DNA of 26,556 nucleotides from Spirochaetaceae bacterium (GCA_031278295.1 JAITKQ010000028.1:1-26556); one strand, 5' to 3'; counted from the stretch's first letter, positions 1 to 9,492 are shown. The notes: generated by a model from the letters alone, not told the origin. Numbers and translations are program-made.

Positions 1-48
1 TGCCGCTGATTGGGGCGCCTGCGGCGCGCCAATCACGCGGTAGGAGGC

Positions 49-68
49 AATGGTCTACTACCATTTTT
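49..68 (+). terminator. Terminator-like hairpin
   Basis: AATGGT and ACCATT form a perfect 6-bp stem around a 5-base loop, followed directly by Ts. It would end a plus-strand transcript entering from the left edge of the window. The stem is short and AT-rich, so it is only a weak candidate. Confidence 0.35.
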
Positions 69-246
69 CGTGAGTATTTACTAATTCTAAGCGCCTCAAG
101 GGGCGGGGTATTAGACCCCACTGCGAATAAAGGTTTCCGGCGGGACAAAGAGAAGGGTCTCGCCGGAATTAATAGTAAGCAACCGACAGGGGAGTCCGTT
201 GCCGCCCCTTACGCTACTGTCCCGTACCCCGTGTCATTCGGCCCTT

Positions 247-281
247 CAACGCCAAAGGCTACGGTGCAGCCTTTGGCGTTG
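247..281. repeat. Perfect 14-bp palindrome, 7-base loop
   Basis: CAACGCCAAAGGCT at 247-260 is exactly matched by its reverse complement at 268-281 around the loop acggtgc. It lies about 65 bases upstream of the SpoIIE-type gene. There is no T run on either side, so it does not look like an ordinary intrinsic terminator. It belongs to the set of unrelated perfect palindromes scattered through this window. Confidence 0.8.
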
Positions 282-345
282 ATTTCCGTTCCACAGTCGC
301 GACAGGTTGCTAGTGTGAAACCGGCCCGCCGGATACAATTTAGCC

Positions 346-3300
346 ATGAAGTTTCGTTGGGCGCTCCATCTGTGGTTTTTGCTGGTTTTGCCGGTTTCGC
401 CGAATCTTTTTTGCGCCGATCGCATATACTGGGACAACCCGGCTGAATTTTCGTCCGCATCCGGAAGTTTTCCGCAGACCGCGTACGGACAGGGCCTCGC
501 CGTCGTGGGCTGGCAGGAGGCGCTGGGGACGGCCGCAAGCGGTCAAATCTACATCTCCCTGGCGGTGAATTCGCAGGCGACGGACGGCGTCTGGACGACG
601 TATAACCGGCTTGCCGGCCCCTACAGGTACGCGCTGAACGAGCCTTCGATGTTTACGCTTAGCGTCGATAGAAGCGGGCGTATTTTTGTCTGTATCGCGG
701 CATCCACAAGCGAAACGGAAATTCTGGTTTCGGACGACGGCGGCCTTAACTTTGAAGCTTACACGCTGAAACAGGAGTCCCCCCCGCCGGGCGGGACGGT
801 TTCAGGTGACTTACACGAAGCCCTCGCGCCGCGTATATTTCACATGACCGACAACAGCGCGGTGATGTTTACACTTCGTTCCCAAGGCCGGAACCTTACC
901 CTTTACCATGCCCGCTCCGTGGACGGTTATACATGGTCCCCCTTTATGCCGTTTGTCAACGAGAGCGCGTTACAGATCAACTTCCTGCCGGCGCACGCGG
1001 CGATGGGCGGTACGGATTACATCGTGTTTCAGTCCCTAATATCCGGTACGCTGAATCGTCCAAGCTACCAGCTTTACCTTAAAACAAGCCCGGACGGCGG
1101 CATAAGCTGGACGCCCGCCCGGCGCGTTACAACGTTTACCGATTCGTTTATGGGCGACGAGGTAAATCCCGACACGCTGAACAACGAACGGGCCCACCTT
1201 TCAAATTTTGGCGACAGCCTGTTTTTGGTATGGGAGCGCCGCGAAGCCGCAGGTTTGCCGCAAATTTACGGAGTCACGCTTAACTCAGACGGCACCGTCG
1301 CCGGGCCCGCCGAGCACGTCAACTCAGGCGCCGCTTACTGCAACAACCCGGTTGCGCTTCTATTCGAGGGGCGGCGCGTCGTTATATGGTTTGATAACAG
1401 AATTGGACAAAACGAAGCTTTTATGGCGGTAAAGGACGGTGATACATGGCAGAATACGGAACTTTCACGTTTCTCGCAGAGTGTGGTATTCGCGCGGCCC
1501 GCCTTGGCAAACAACACCTTTTATGTTTTTTGGCAGGAAATCACAGACGGCGCAAACCGTATATACATTTTGTCATCCGACGAAAGCGCGCCCGCCGCAC
1601 AACTTAGCGCCGGGAATTTTACGGAAGGTCTGCGCGTATCAAGCGGGGTGGCGCGTATAAACTGGAAAGTACCTTACGATTCGTCCGGCATCAGGGGTTA
1701 CTCCTGGTCATGGAGCCGCGATCCGGAGGAGGTCCCGCCCAGGCTTGTACGGGTGCCTGCGTGGAATACTTCAACCGAAGAACTGGCCCCGGAGGACGGA
1801 ATATGGTACTTCACGCTGATCGTGCAGGATAACGCCGATAACTGGTCCGAACCCGCGAGAATCACGTTTGTCCGGGATGCCACCCCGCCTCCTGCCGCCG
1901 CGATTGTTCCGCTCGCCGTGGACGAAAACGGCTTCCTTGTCTCCAACACGTTTACCATACGCTGGAGCGAGCCGCCCGCGTCCGATATGGAGGGGTACGC
2001 CTGGAATCTTGACTACATTGCCCCGCTCCTAGCGGGGCAAGACGCCGTTACACGGCGTTTGGCCGTCATGGACGGGGAGGCTTCGCGGGCGCTACGGAAC
2101 CGGGGCCGGGAAAACTACGCCTCGTTTGTGAACGAGGATAACGGCTGGTGGCGCTTTACCGTTGTACCTCTCGATGATACCGGGAACGTGGGCCCCGCTT
2201 CATCCATAGTTTTCAGGACAAACAAATATATACCGCATACGTTCATAACGCTGCTTGATTACAACCAGGATGTGCAGGGCAATCTGTCCATATCGATAAC
2301 AGGACGGGGCTTTTTGGAAAACGGCACGGTGGACAAGGTGTTTTTCCGCAGGAACGGAGAAACCGTGCGTGAACTCAGTTTGGAGCGGGGGGACTATGAT
2401 GTACCCGGCGACAGGCAGATAAACATTACGGATATTCAGTTTCTGCCGGAAGGCAGCTACCGCATTGTGGTCAGGCATCCGTTGCGCGGGGAAGCCGCGT
2501 CGCCCGGCTACATAAACGTAGCGAGGACATTCACGGTAAAATTCGGTGATTTTGCGAATACCTGGAAAAATTCATGGATTATCCGGCTTGGAAAGAGCTT
2601 TGTTTTCGACATACCGATTCTGTCAATGATCCTGATCAGCGCGTTTTGCGTATTCCTGTTGCTGCTTACACTGCGCGGCATTGCTGGTATAATGCTGGAA
2701 AACAAGGCTGTCCGTGTAGGGGCCCTTGCACTGTTAAACGAGGAATCTATGCCCGCGGAAAAGAAACGGCAGTTACAGCTCGCGAAAAAGCGCATTTTGG
2801 GACTCAGGCTGAAATTTGCCTCGTTCATACTCGCCCTTGTGCTGATAATCGTTGTCATGCTTTCTCTCCCGCTGTTTATGTCTATGAGCCGGACGCAAAG
2901 GGAGACGCTGATGGAGGGTATGTGGGACAGATCGTCCGTTCTTCTTGAAGCCCTTACCCGCAGTTCCCGCGTGTTTATGCCCTCAAACAGCGTACTGGAA
3001 CTTGGCTACCTGCCCGCCCAGACATACTCGGTTCCGGAAGCGCTGTATGTTACGATAAGCGGTTTTGGTTTGGGCGATACGGTAAGCAATGATTATGTAT
3101 TGGCGACCAACGATCCGGAAATACTGCGGAAGATAAACACGGAGGTGCTGGAACCGGGCGTATCGCGCATCACGGACGATATAACGCCGGCCCTGGCCAC
3201 GCTGAACGAAGACTTGAACGGTGAGGCGCGTGAAGCGGTGGGCGGTATGACGGAAAGCATAGCGCAGTTTAACCGTGAAAGCATGGGCTTGCTGCTTGCA

Positions 3301-4941
3301 ACGGACGTGGAAAGCCAGCGCCGGCTTGAAGATATACAGGTTACCACACGCGACCTTGAAAACCGTATAACCATGATTTTTGACAGAATAAGCGGAAACA
3401 TAAATTCATACCCGGAATTCGACATCGACAACATGGACATAAATCGCAGCAAGAATTATCTGTTGTACAAACCCGTAATGTTTCGTCAGGGTACAAGCGA
3501 CATATATGTTCGCGGAATAGTCAGGCTGGAAGTATCCAACGAAACCATACTCGCCGCTATACGGGACGGGGAGCGAAGCATCATTACGACGATTCTCTAT
3601 GTCTCGGTCATCGCCATAACGATTGGCGGTATAGGCGCCCTGTTCCTCTCATCCCTGATCATACGTCCCATACGCCGCCTGGTACGCCATGTTGAACAGA
3701 TACGCGATACGGAAAACAAGGCCGAGCTTGAAGGCCTGGAAATCATTTTAAAAACGAATGACGAACTGGCCGTTCTTGCCGAAACGATCAACGATATGAC
3801 GCATAGGCTTGTAAAGGCGGCAAAGGCGGCGGAGGATCTGTCAATCGGTAAGGAGATTCAAAAGAAATTCATCCCGCTGGAGACGGACAAAGACGGGAAC
3901 AAGCTTACTTACGGCTCCCAGACCACAAAAAACACAAAATTCTTCGGCTATTACGAGGGCGCAAAGGGTGTTTCCGGGGATTATTTCGATTACCAGGACA
4001 TAGACGGACGCTATTTTGCCATCATAAAGTGCGATGTCGCCGGGAAAGGCGTCCCGGCCGCGCTGATCATGGCCCAGGTCGCCACGATGTTCCGTAACTA
4101 CTTCAAAACATGGACGCCCGACAAAGAGAGTATGCGTATCGAATCCCTGGTTTACCTTATGAACGACTTCATCGAAACACTTGGATTCAAGGGCCGTTTC
4201 GCTGCCTTTACGCTCTGTATATTTGATTCGGCAAAAGGCCTGCTCCGTTTCTGCAACGCGGGCGATAACCTGATACACTGGTACGACTATTCGGAAAGTA
4301 AGTTAAAAACACTCACGCTGCCCCAGACGCCGGCGGTCGGTGTTCTGCCAAACTCGATTCTTGAAGCAAACAATGCGTACCAGATTCAGAGTCTGACGCT
4401 CGAACACGGCGATATGCTGCTGCTGTATACGGACGGCATCGAGGAGGCAAAACGCCTGTTCCGTGACAGGAATTTCAACGAAATTGTCTGTACGTACAAC
4501 GATTTACCCCACGATTCGCCGCATGGCAACCACGTTGTAGGGCAAAACGGTGAAGAACTGGGTGCGGACCGCGTCGAGGAAATAATCAACGCCGTTATGA
4601 ACAAGCGTGAATACAAACTGTACAAGTACCACAACCCGCTGGGCGAGATCAAGTACCATTTCGATTTTTCGGCCTGCCGGGGCACCATCGAGGAGGTGAT
4701 AATGGCGATGGTGTCGATAGAAAAGATATTTCGTATGTACAAAAGGCCGGACGCGGGGGACGATGTCCGCGTTCTTGTCGACGGCAAGGTAAACTCCTTC
4801 CTCCGTGACTATTTTCTTGAATACCGCATCTACTGTAAACCGATGGATTATCCTGAAAATCCGATGTATATGTACTACACCGGCATCAGCGAAGACGAGC
4901 AGTACGACGATCTTACAATCCTTGGTCTACACTGGAAATAA
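346..4941 (+). CDS. Membrane sensor with SpoIIE/PP2C-type serine phosphatase domain
   Basis: This 1531-residue protein starts with a signal-like segment (about 1-24). A long extracytoplasmic region (25-750) follows, whose first part has BNR/sialidase-propeller-like repeats (VSDDGGLNF, KTSPDGGISW) and whose later part is FN3-like. Hydrophobic segments lie near 752-778, 823-847 and 1078-1100. The last leads into a HAMP-like linker (IIRPIRRLVRHVEQIRDTE), and a SpoIIE/PP2C domain begins near 1165. Likely metal ligands are D1212 (VSGDYFD), D1230 (CDVAGKG), D1363 (YTDGIEEA) and D1522 (DDLTIL). Such domains dephosphorylate anti-sigma-antagonist proteins in partner switches; none is encoded nearby. 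The stretch between YTDGIEEA and DDLTIL is unusually long (about 155 residues) and probably an insertion. The ATG has no clear ribosome site. It is followed after 88 bases by a cyclase gene, so joint signalling is inferred. Family is confident, ligand unknown. Confidence 0.85.
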   Translation: MKFRWALHLWFLLVLPVSPNLFCADRIYWDNPAEFSSASGSFPQTAYGQGLAVVGWQEALGTAASGQIYISLAVNSQATDGVWTTYNRLAGPYRYALNEPSMFTLSVDRSGRIFVCIAASTSETEILVSDDGGLNFEAYTLKQESPPPGGTVSGDLHEALAPRIFHMTDNSAVMFTLRSQGRNLTLYHARSVDGYTWSPFMPFVNESALQINFLPAHAAMGGTDYIVFQSLISGTLNRPSYQLYLKTSPDGGISWTPARRVTTFTDSFMGDEVNPDTLNNERAHLSNFGDSLFLVWERREAAGLPQIYGVTLNSDGTVAGPAEHVNSGAAYCNNPVALLFEGRRVVIWFDNRIGQNEAFMAVKDGDTWQNTELSRFSQSVVFARPALANNTFYVFWQEITDGANRIYILSSDESAPAAQLSAGNFTEGLRVSSGVARINWKVPYDSSGIRGYSWSWSRDPEEVPPRLVRVPAWNTSTEELAPEDGIWYFTLIVQDNADNWSEPARITFVRDATPPPAAAIVPLAVDENGFLVSNTFTIRWSEPPASDMEGYAWNLDYIAPLLAGQDAVTRRLAVMDGEASRALRNRGRENYASFVNEDNGWWRFTVVPLDDTGNVGPASSIVFRTNKYIPHTFITLLDYNQDVQGNLSISITGRGFLENGTVDKVFFRRNGETVRELSLERGDYDVPGDRQINITDIQFLPEGSYRIVVRHPLRGEAASPGYINVARTFTVKFGDFANTWKNSWIIRLGKSFVFDIPILSMILISAFCVFLLLLTLRGIAGIMLENKAVRVGALALLNEESMPAEKKRQLQLAKKRILGLRLKFASFILALVLIIVVMLSLPLFMSMSRTQRETLMEGMWDRSSVLLEALTRSSRVFMPSNSVLELGYLPAQTYSVPEALYVTISGFGLGDTVSNDYVLATNDPEILRKINTEVLEPGVSRITDDITPALATLNEDLNGEAREAVGGMTESIAQFNRESMGLLLATDVESQRRLEDIQVTTRDLENRITMIFDRISGNINSYPEFDIDNMDINRSKNYLLYKPVMFRQGTSDIYVRGIVRLEVSNETILAAIRDGERSIITTILYVSVIAITIGGIGALFLSSLIIRPIRRLVRHVEQIRDTENKAELEGLEIILKTNDELAVLAETINDMTHRLVKAAKAAEDLSIGKEIQKKFIPLETDKDGNKLTYGSQTTKNTKFFGYYEGAKGVSGDYFDYQDIDGRYFAIIKCDVAGKGVPAALIMAQVATMFRNYFKTWTPDKESMRIESLVYLMNDFIETLGFKGRFAAFTLCIFDSAKGLLRFCNAGDNLIHWYDYSESKLKTLTLPQTPAVGVLPNSILEANNAYQIQSLTLEHGDMLLLYTDGIEEAKRLFRDRNFNEIVCTYNDLPHDSPHGNHVVGQNGEELGADRVEEIINAVMNKREYKLYKYHNPLGEIKYHFDFSACRGTIEEVIMAMVSIEKIFRMYKRPDAGDDVRVLVDGKVNSFLRDYFLEYRIYCKPMDYPENPMYMYYTGISEDEQYDDLTILGLHWK
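2018..2058. repeat. Two adjacent perfect palindromes inside the SpoIIE-type gene
   Basis: TTGCCCCGCT-cct-AGCGGGGCAA (2018-2040) is followed immediately by ACGCCGT-tac-ACGGCGT (2042-2058). Both have 3-base loops and perfect arms of 10 and 7 bp. They encode part of the extracytoplasmic FN3-like region without breaking the frame. Confidence 0.8.
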
Positions 4942-4950
4942 GCGTACCCG

Positions 4951-4980
4951 TTGATAAAGTAACAGGATAGAATATATAAT
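4951..4980 (+). promoter_or_regulatory. Sigma-70-type promoter for the cyclase gene
   Basis: TTGATA at 4951-4956 and TATAAT at 4975-4980 are separated by 18 bases. They lie about 50 bases upstream of the TTG start at 5030. The -10 box matches consensus and the -35 matches 5 of 6. It would let the cyclase and the FecR-like gene be transcribed independently of the SpoIIE-type gene. Confidence 0.65.
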
Positions 4981-5029
4981 TTTTCTATGCTAGGGAGGCA
5001 CGTCAGGGAGGCGCTTCAGGGAGATTTCT

Positions 5030-6952
5030 TTGGCTTTAAAGGTTAAATTTCCTATCGGCGCGAAACTTGTAGCTATAATTACCGCGCTGTTTTTTCTGTC
5101 GCTTGGTCTCATAACGCTGCTTGTCGCACTGTTTGTAAGCGCCGATCTGGAAAGGACCGCCCGTGTCAACAACGCCAACATCAACAAAATGTCCTCGCTC
5201 ACGGTAGAGGACAAACTATCGCTGATAAAATCAAGCGGCATGGTGCTGCTGGAAGACATTTCCACGATCACCGCCAATGATAAAAACAACGCGCCCTACA
5301 CGGTAGCACAGATGAATAATATGTTTTTTTCGAAGAATCCTGATATAGCGGCGATAGTGAACCGTGGCCAGGCGGAGACCCTTGATCCGTCGTTTACAAA
5401 CATAATAAACGATCGTTTTTTTATATCAAACGCATTGTCCGCAGACATGATCAACGAATTTATAACCGCGAATTTTCAGGTATTAAACCGTTCACTGATA
5501 GGTGAAACGATAGTGATCAACGCGGCCCCGTTTTTTAACGGAATACCGTTGCTTGCGATGAGTTTTCCGATGCAGGGTTTCAGCAGCCTGATGGTGCTGT
5601 TTTCCTCAGAATCGATCACAGATTCGTTCGGTACGGGCGCCAATTCAACCTTTATCGTAAATTACTTCGGGGACGTGCTGGTCCACCCGAATCAGGAACT
5701 TGTCAGCGGCAGCCGGAATCTTTTGAAAAACCCGTTTATACAGGAATGTATAGCGAATTCGGGATTAACATTTGAAAAGCGTTTCAGGGATGACTCAGGA
5801 TACGGCTACTTCGGGGCTTCGCAAAAACTATCGCTTGCCAACATCGTTGTTGTTTCATTTATCAGCACGGATACTGTTTTTGAAGGCATCAAATTAACCA
5901 CAAGACGCAACATCTATATATCGATCGGCGTATGGTTCCTGTCCGTGATGTTTCTCTGGTTTTTTTCAAAGAATATCAGCCGTCCTCTTGAAAAACTGAA
6001 AGCGGCGGCGGAACAGATTGAGAACGGCGATTACAACCTTGACCTGAAAACAAAGAGCCTGGACGAAACGGGCGTACTGACCAAAAGCGTCCAAAGCATG
6101 AGCAATGTTCTACAGAACTTTGAAGCGCTTACAAACAAACATCTTGCCCGTCTGGCGCGGGAAGGCAAACTTACAATGGGAGGATCGATCCGTAGCGCGA
6201 CAATATTTTTTTCGGACATACGTTCTTTCACCGCCATATCGGAAAAACTTTCGCCCGCCGAAGTTGTAAAATTTTTGAACGACTATATGGATCGCATGGT
6301 ATCCTGCGTAATTATAACGGGCGGAGTCATCGATAAATTTATAGGGGACGCGATCATGGCGCACTGGGGGGCGGTAGAAAGCGCGGGAAGCGAGAAAGAG
6401 GACGCATTCCAGGGTGTGCGCGCCGCGTTGATGATGCGGGCGAGTCTGTACTGTTTTAACAAAACAAGGGGCGGCGCGCATAATCCGGTCATTAAGACAG
6501 GCTGCGGGCTGAACAGCGGAAAAATTGTCGCCGGGCAAATCGGATCGGACGAACGGGTCATGTTTACGGTGATAGGCGGGGCCGTCAACTTTGCCGAACG
6601 CACGGAAACTTTTAACAAACCTTTCGGTACCGAGATACTGATAACGGAGTATACGTGGAGGCTGGTCAAAGAGCATATTATAGTGGAGGAAATGGGTACC
6701 GTTATGGACGGCAACGAGCAGGTAAAGATTTTTGCGCTTATCAACATCAAGGACGGGCCTGAAGCGGATCGGCTGCTTGAAGACTTGAAAAAGATGGACA
6801 AAATTGATTACGAGGAATGCGGAGTCTGCGTTGGTCCGGGCGGCCCGCACAGTATTGATGAGCTGAGAAAGCTGCTCGGAATACCGACCCCGGATTTGGT
6901 CAATTTGAATCTTGAGGAAGAAGAAAAAAAATACAGCGTGGCGGCCCCGTAA
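5030..6952 (+). CDS. Membrane-bound class III adenylate cyclase with HAMP domain
   Basis: This 640-residue protein should make cAMP from ATP under control of an external signal. A membrane segment (about 11-37), an extracytoplasmic sensor region (38-292) and a second membrane segment (about 293-312) lead to a HAMP linker (RPLEKLKAAAEQIENGDY). The class III catalytic domain spans roughly 385-560. Visible key residues are the metal aspartates D396 (FSDIRSFT) and D440 (FIGDAIMA), the adenine-selecting K436 (DKFIGD), a Thr in FTVIG, and the transition-state pair N520/R524 (VNFAER). The usual GDxVN aspartate is Gly here (GGAVN). A tail of about 70 residues ends in an acidic stretch. The TTG start is chosen because GGGAG lies about 6 bases upstream; the family assignment does not depend on it. 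The gene is 26 bases from the next. Confidence 0.9.
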   Translation: MALKVKFPIGAKLVAIITALFFLSLGLITLLVALFVSADLERTARVNNANINKMSSLTVEDKLSLIKSSGMVLLEDISTITANDKNNAPYTVAQMNNMFFSKNPDIAAIVNRGQAETLDPSFTNIINDRFFISNALSADMINEFITANFQVLNRSLIGETIVINAAPFFNGIPLLAMSFPMQGFSSLMVLFSSESITDSFGTGANSTFIVNYFGDVLVHPNQELVSGSRNLLKNPFIQECIANSGLTFEKRFRDDSGYGYFGASQKLSLANIVVVSFISTDTVFEGIKLTTRRNIYISIGVWFLSVMFLWFFSKNISRPLEKLKAAAEQIENGDYNLDLKTKSLDETGVLTKSVQSMSNVLQNFEALTNKHLARLAREGKLTMGGSIRSATIFFSDIRSFTAISEKLSPAEVVKFLNDYMDRMVSCVIITGGVIDKFIGDAIMAHWGAVESAGSEKEDAFQGVRAALMMRASLYCFNKTRGGAHNPVIKTGCGLNSGKIVAGQIGSDERVMFTVIGGAVNFAERTETFNKPFGTEILITEYTWRLVKEHIIVEEMGTVMDGNEQVKIFALINIKDGPEADRLLEDLKKMDKIDYEECGVCVGPGGPHSIDELRKLLGIPTPDLVNLNLEEEEKKYSVAAP

Positions 6953-6984
6953 GGAGTCGGATTTGGCTGTGGAAACAGTTGGGT

Positions 6985-9492
6985 ATGAAGAAACGCGACA
7001 ATGAACGCCGCGACAGGCGCTGGCAAATATTTGATGTACTCGTTGTAATTTTCTGCGTTGGCGGCGCCGCGCTTGCGTTTTTTCTGTTCTGGCGCGATTT
7101 GAACATGACTCTGACCAAGCAAAATGAAGCGCCGATAGCCATCATCAGCTTTAAACAAAAGACGGCGCAGCGGCGTTTCAGTGACAGGATCGTCTGGGAC
7201 TTGTTGAGACAGGATTCGCCCATCTATTCCCGCGATGTGATCCACACGGCCGATCTGGCGGAAGCCACGGTTTTATTTTCCAGTGACGGGGCATCGGTTG
7301 ACATTGGTGAGAATAGCCAGATACAGGTGTTTGAGACCGAATATGGCAAACGGATTGAGTTGTCAAGCGGGGCTATAAGTATCAATACCGGATCGAAAGG
7401 GGCAAAACTTGTGATGGTTTCGTCCGGCACGGAGCTTGATTTAAATGAAGGATCGCTGGTAAGCGCCGTTTCCAGCGCGGCAGGCAGCGGCACCGGCCTA
7501 CAGATCATTGAAGGTTCCGCAAACATACTTACCACAGAAGGCATCGTGGGGATCGGCGCCGGCGATTCCCTTGAGTTGGGAGCGGACGGGACGCCCCTTG
7601 TTTCCGCTTCGGTAAGCCTTTTAATGCCGGCCCCTTCCGCCCACTACTTTACGGACGGTTCCGCCGCCACCATAAACTTTTCATGGAACACATCGAATTT
7701 CGGCCCGGACGATTTTGTACGTTTCCAGATTTCATCCGAACAGCGCTTTTCAAACGTGCTTGAATCGGTTGACATCCGCAATTCACGCTCACAAACGGTA
7801 AACCTCGCGCCAGGAACTTACTGGTGGCGCGCGATACCCAACAGGCCGGACGCACCGGAGGGTGCGTCCGGCCCGGTTATCGCCAACAAATTCTCGGTAG
7901 TTTCCATCAAAAGTCCGGAAGCCACGCTGCCGGCCTCCGGCAGCGTGGTAAGTTACCGGAGCACGCCGCCCGTCGTACGCTTTCAGTGGTCAAACGGCGA
8001 TAACCCGGAGATACGGGACTATATGCTACAGGCTGCCGACAACCCGGAGCTGCGGAATCCTCAAATCCTGGTCAATGTACGCGGGGATTCGTATTCGTCC
8101 GGTGAACTTGGGGAGGGGACATGGTACTGGCAGGTCAGCCCCCTTATCCCTGAAAACTGGGAAGCCCTATCGCCCGTTTCGACGGTTTCCACCGTATCCA
8201 CGTTCACGATCAGGCGAACTTACGAGGCGCTCAGCGCCCCGTCGCTTACCCTGCCCCTGAACGCGGCCTTTGTAAACATAGGTGCGAACGCCGAAAATAC
8301 GCTGTTTTCATGGAAAAACGAGGGTAATGCCGTCAATTATACGTTGGAAATAGCGGACAACCCTGATTTTAACAACTCATTTTTCGTGAAAACCCTTGCC
8401 GAAAACCGCTATATACTAAACCCGCGCGAAGTACCGGTAAAAGGCGGGATCAACTTTTGGAGGGTAAGCTATGTGGACGATGGAGGCGCGGGCTCTCCGC
8501 CATCGTCCGTCCGTTATTTTGACGCCACCGAAACAACGGTGGTTTTTGAGAATGTGTTCCCCCCTGACAACTACAGTGTGCAGGACATAAATTTTGGCGG
8601 CCTGCTGTTCCGGTGGCAAAGTAACCTGCAAACGCCGTCCTCGTTTCAGCTTGCCCGTGACGGTGATTTTTCGTCTATTTTAATCGACGAAACCACGACG
8701 GATACCTTTTTTCAGGCGGACAGGGACTTTGGCATCCCCGCCGGCGGAGTTTACTTTTGGCGGGTTACAAGCCTGTTCAACGGAACCCGGGTAGAAACGT
8801 CGGCCTACAGACTCACCGTAAGGGCCTCGAACCGTGTTGTACTGCAATCCCCGCCATCCGGAAATGAAATTGCGGGCATAAACGCGCTTCGCGGGCAGAT
8901 CGAACTCCGGTGGTCGTCCAGCGAGCCTTTGACGGCTTCACGCCTGCTGGTGTACCGCACCGGCGTGACGGTGTTTGAAATTGAGAATCCGGGAAGGACG
9001 GTAACCCTGCCCTCCCTTCCGGAAGGCTTATACACATGGACGGTACGGGCGGAAACAGGGGATGGATTCGATGTAAGCCCCGATGTTCCGTACATTTTCC
9101 GTGTGATGCCGATCCCGTTGCTGCCCGCGCCCGAGGGCCTGACGCCGTCGTCGGGCCGTAGTTTCGGGCCGGGCGATCTGCGCGAAAACCGCAGCATAAG
9201 CTTTGGCTGGAATCCTGTCAGCGGCGCCAACGCTTATATTTTCAGGCTGTACCCGGAAAAGGCGCCGTCCCGTTCCATAGTCAACCCCGCCCCGCTCCGC
9301 AGCCCGGCCTATACCCTGTCGGACCTTACAGTGCTTGATGTGGGAACCATGGTTTGGCAGGTGGAAGCGGTTTTTATGTCGCCGAGCGGCACGGTAGAGC
9401 AGCGCGGCCGGTTAGCCGAAGGCCGCTTTTCTATAGACATCAGCGTACCGTCCGCCCCAACACTGCGTGATGAAAAAACTTACGGCAGGTAG
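6985..9492 (+). CDS. Membrane-anchored FecR-domain protein with FN3-like repeats
   Basis: About 835 residues: a basic cytoplasmic start, one membrane anchor (about 17-37, LVVIFCVGGAALAFFLFW), and the rest outside the membrane. A FecR-like region covers roughly 50-210 (RDVIHTADLAEATVLF, IELSSGAISINT). It is followed by about six FN3-like modules of ~90-100 residues, each with a W near the start and an 'IADNPDF'-type strand. FecR-fold domains usually sit in envelope signalling or peptidoglycan-linked proteins. From memory, Treponema pallidum Tp0483, reported to bind fibronectin, is a FecR-type protein beside the cyclase Tp0485; orthology is not tested. The start is uncertain: ATG 6985 is preferred, with TTG 6979 and CTG 6967 in frame, because the good AAGGAG at 6951-6956 is best spaced for a TTG (6963) in another frame. 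Ligand unknown. Confidence 0.75.
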   Translation: MKKRDNERRDRRWQIFDVLVVIFCVGGAALAFFLFWRDLNMTLTKQNEAPIAIISFKQKTAQRRFSDRIVWDLLRQDSPIYSRDVIHTADLAEATVLFSSDGASVDIGENSQIQVFETEYGKRIELSSGAISINTGSKGAKLVMVSSGTELDLNEGSLVSAVSSAAGSGTGLQIIEGSANILTTEGIVGIGAGDSLELGADGTPLVSASVSLLMPAPSAHYFTDGSAATINFSWNTSNFGPDDFVRFQISSEQRFSNVLESVDIRNSRSQTVNLAPGTYWWRAIPNRPDAPEGASGPVIANKFSVVSIKSPEATLPASGSVVSYRSTPPVVRFQWSNGDNPEIRDYMLQAADNPELRNPQILVNVRGDSYSSGELGEGTWYWQVSPLIPENWEALSPVSTVSTVSTFTIRRTYEALSAPSLTLPLNAAFVNIGANAENTLFSWKNEGNAVNYTLEIADNPDFNNSFFVKTLAENRYILNPREVPVKGGINFWRVSYVDDGGAGSPPSSVRYFDATETTVVFENVFPPDNYSVQDINFGGLLFRWQSNLQTPSSFQLARDGDFSSILIDETTTDTFFQADRDFGIPAGGVYFWRVTSLFNGTRVETSAYRLTVRASNRVVLQSPPSGNEIAGINALRGQIELRWSSSEPLTASRLLVYRTGVTVFEIENPGRTVTLPSLPEGLYTWTVRAETGDGFDVSPDVPYIFRVMPIPLLPAPEGLTPSSGRSFGPGDLRENRSISFGWNPVSGANAYIFRLYPEKAPSRSIVNPAPLRSPAYTLSDLTVLDVGTMVWQVEAVFMSPSGTVEQRGRLAEGRFSIDISVPSAPTLRDEKTYGR
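7844..7873. repeat. Perfect 13-bp palindrome in the FecR-like gene
   Basis: GGCCGGACGCACC and its exact reverse complement flank the 4-base loop ggag. It lies in frame inside the coding sequence, 48 bases before a second palindrome. Confidence 0.85.
7922..7948. repeat. Perfect 12-bp palindrome in the FecR-like gene
   Basis: CCACGCTGCCGG and its exact reverse complement flank the 3-base loop cct, inside the linker between two FN3-like modules. Its stem is unrelated in sequence to the neighbouring palindrome. Confidence 0.85.

Larger units (their letters stand above)
1..345. other. Non-coding leader rich in hairpins
   Basis: I see no convincing gene in this stretch. It holds four separate inverted repeats: 3-40 (imperfect, arms built on TGATTGG/CCAATCA and GGCGCC-like sequence), 49-65 (AATGGT-ctact-ACCATT followed by a T run, terminator-like), 136-167 (arms of 11 with one mismatch) and the perfect 14-bp palindrome at 247-281. 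The first two may end transcription of a gene lying left of the window. A minus-strand frame ending at 209 carries a CRDCG motif and could be read as a decayed zinc ribbon, but nothing supports it as a gene. A TACAAT box at 333-338 lies only 7 bases before the ATG at 346 and has no well-spaced -35, so I do not call a promoter. Confidence 0.5.

Noticed and set aside
333..338. TACAAT as -10 box of the SpoIIE-type gene
   Set aside because: It is only 7 bases from the ATG, and the nearest -35-like TTGCTA is 21 bases away, outside usual spacing.
209..345. Small zinc-ribbon gene on the minus strand (CRDCG motif)
   Set aside because: Only one clear CxxC pair is present. The frame runs through the 14-bp palindrome, has no ribosome site and overlaps the start of the SpoIIE-type gene.
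6110..6850. 246-residue minus-strand open frame inside the cyclase gene
   Set aside because: It is a shadow of the catalytic domain, which has all expected motifs on the plus strand. It shows no family features of its own.
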